Source: Variovorax gracilis
GTDB lineage: Bacteria; Pseudomonadota; Gammaproteobacteria; Burkholderiales; Burkholderiaceae_C
Assembly (NCBI RefSeq): GCF_030317115.1
Contig: NZ_JASZYF010000002.1
Span: forward strand, 62,001-126,000
Direction of reading: 5' to 3'
Length of the DNA stretch: 64,000 nucleotides
Both the position numbers and the translations under genes were made by a program. This document shows, piece after piece, positions 62,780-64,000 of this stretch. The notes beneath the pieces are model-generated. The model saw only the letters and a list, made by a program, of their open reading frames with translations, searched no databases and had not been told where the DNA came from. Position 1 is the stretch's first letter. The number at the start of each line of letters is the position of its first letter.

Positions 62780-63940
62780 ATGAGCGCATCAGAGGCCCGC
62801 ACCTTTTCCTTGTCGCCCAAGCCGACGAGACGCCAAGTCCTGACCCGCATGACCGGCATTGCCGCGGCGGCCGGCATGGGCTTGCCGGTGTTTGCGCAGT
62901 CCAGGTCCATCCGCATCGGCGCCACCTTCGACAACAGCAGCGTCGAGAAAGCCAACGGAACGGGGCTGTTCCTCGGGTCGTCCGCCTACTTCAATGCGAT
63001 CAACCGCGCGGGCGGGATCAACGGCAGCAAGGTCGAACTCGTGATGGCCGACGACCAGTTCAAGCCCGACGTCGCCAAGTCCAATGCGCTCGCCTTCCAC
63101 GCCGACAACTCGGTGCTCGCCATGATCCATCCGCTGGGCACGCGCCAGACGGCGGAAGTGAGCGACGCGGTCCCCGGCATGGCGGTGGTCGGTCCCAACA
63201 CCGGCACGGTGTCGCTGCGCAAGAAGGCCGCGCCCAACACCTTCTGGGTGCGCGCCAACTACGACCAGGAGATCGACAAGCTCATCGCGACCGCGGCCGT
63301 GCTGGGCCAGTCGCGTATCGGCATCGTCTATTCGAACGATCCTCTGGGGCAGTCGCTGCTCGCAGGCTTCAAGACTTCGCTGGCCAAGGCCAAGCTCGAG
63401 CCGGCGGTGATCGCGAGCACGCCGAGCACCACCAGCATGGAAGTCGAGGCAGCGGCGAAGCAGATCGCCGAGGCAAAGCCACAGATCGTCATCATCGGCC
63501 TGGCCGGCACCGCGCCCGCCTTCGTGCGCGCATTCCGCGCCGCGGGCGGCAAGAGCAGCGCCTACGGCCTGTCGATCACGGCGGGCTCGCTGGGCGCGAT
63601 GGGCGACCTGGCGCATGGGCTGGGCTTCGCGATCGTCGTGCCGTCGCCCTTCGCGACCAAGTTCGAGATCGTGCGCCGCTACCAGGCCGACATGCTGGCG
63701 AGTGGCGCCAAGGATTTCTCGCTGCCGAGCCTGGAAGGCTACATGGATGCTTACGTGCTGGCCGAAGGCCTGCGTCGCGCGGGCCCGTCACCGACGCGCG
63801 CCGCCGTACTGGCGGGGCTGGAACGCATCGAAGGCTTCGACCTCGGCGGAGTGAAGATCAACTTCGGGTCCAGGAACCGGGAGGGCAATCAGTTCGTGGA
63901 TGTGGCGGTGATCAGTGCCAATGGAAGACTGATCAGCTAG
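62780..63940 (+). CDS. periplasmic binding protein, type I (LivK/amide-binding type) with Tat-like signal
   Basis: A 386-residue periplasmic binding protein of the amino-acid/amide class. The N-terminus has a twin-arginine motif PTRRQVLTR followed by a hydrophobic MTGIAAAAGMGLPVFAQ segment, so Tat export is likely. The body has the two-lobe fold (IRIGATFDNSSVEKANGTGLFLGSSAYF, core ATFDNSSVEKANGTGLFLG; VELVMADDQFKPDVAKSN, IGIVYSNDPLGQSLLAGF). ABC permease genes would be expected beyond the window edge. A TTG at 62774 is an alternative start. The last 60 bases of the window hold no gene. Confidence 0.85.
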   Translation: MSASEARTFSLSPKPTRRQVLTRMTGIAAAAGMGLPVFAQSRSIRIGATFDNSSVEKANGTGLFLGSSAYFNAINRAGGINGSKVELVMADDQFKPDVAKSNALAFHADNSVLAMIHPLGTRQTAEVSDAVPGMAVVGPNTGTVSLRKKAAPNTFWVRANYDQEIDKLIATAAVLGQSRIGIVYSNDPLGQSLLAGFKTSLAKAKLEPAVIASTPSTTSMEVEAAAKQIAEAKPQIVIIGLAGTAPAFVRAFRAAGGKSSAYGLSITAGSLGAMGDLAHGLGFAIVVPSPFATKFEIVRRYQADMLASGAKDFSLPSLEGYMDAYVLAEGLRRAGPSPTRAAVLAGLERIEGFDLGGVKINFGSRNREGNQFVDVAVISANGRLIS

Positions 63941-64000
63941 GCTCGCCCCCAGGCTTGCCCACTTCGTGTGGCCGCCGGCAGTGGCGAGCGGGGTTGCTGG

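Noticed and set aside
1..64000. Mobile elements or CRISPR arrays
   Set aside because: No transposase, integrase, terminal inverted repeats or regularly spaced repeats were found; the only repeats are coding or the operator array.

Overview
The window is about 64 kb of high-GC DNA with strong G/C at third codon positions, tightly packed genes and many 4-base stop/start overlaps. Protein content and gene order point to a betaproteobacterium of the order Burkholderiales, family Comamonadaceae, most like Variovorax. Supporting this are the gyrA, DUF2059, serC, pheA, tyrA, aroA-cmk fusion, rpsA, ihfB, lapA, lapB order, a cyo quinol oxidase followed by SURF1 and RegB/RegA, and a form II cox-type molybdenum hydroxylase cluster. 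The species call is inference. I see no rRNA, tRNA, CRISPR array, insertion sequence, prophage or transposase, and no gene-free stretch over 300 bases.

Region 1 (1-12061) is housekeeping: the 3' part of gyrA, then serine and aromatic amino acid biosynthesis (serC, pheA, tyrA, an aroA-cmk fusion), ribosomal protein S1, IHF beta, lapA/lapB for LPS assembly control, and a small ComEA-like secreted DNA-binding protein. Region 2 (12180-21602) is transport: a TRAP dctPQM system, a CrcB fluoride channel, and a complete Mrp/Pha-type cation/proton antiporter with subunits A and B fused. Region 3 (21737-27902) is accessory: an alpha/beta hydrolase-fold protein without its nucleophile, a secreted repeat protein, a large winged-helix/NTPase regulator, a DedA membrane protein and an MHS-type MFS transporter.

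Region 4 (28049-34828) is a respiratory block, cyoABCD, SURF1, and a RegB/RegA-like redox two-component pair, linked by short gaps or overlaps, so oxidase and redox sensor are probably co-expressed. Region 5 (34845-40178) holds small single genes: GAF protein, methylglyoxal synthase, a LuxR-type response regulator, small secreted and membrane proteins, and an SDR-family protein preceded by a striking array of inverted and direct repeats. Region 6 (40175-44995) looks like an aryl-CoA catabolic unit: ferredoxin-reductase-like flavoprotein, salicylyl-CoA 5-hydroxylase-like monooxygenase, EntE-like aryl-acid ligase and a GST.

Region 7 (45962-53337) is the most interesting part. A RibD-type reductase gene faces a four-gene operon (zinc-less MDR dehydrogenase, PTPS/QueD-like protein with a rewritten active site, GT4 glycosyltransferase, SAM methyltransferase). 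That operon diverges from a second operon (CDP-alcohol phosphatidyltransferase, YceI, LtaS-like phosphatase-superfamily membrane protein). I propose this makes or attaches a glycosylated, methylated small molecule, possibly pterin-like; this is inference. Region 8 (53647-63940) is a form II cox cluster (coxSLMDEG plus xdhC), a divergent AcoR-like regulator that lacks the AAA+ domain, and a Tat-type periplasmic amino-acid/amide-binding protein.
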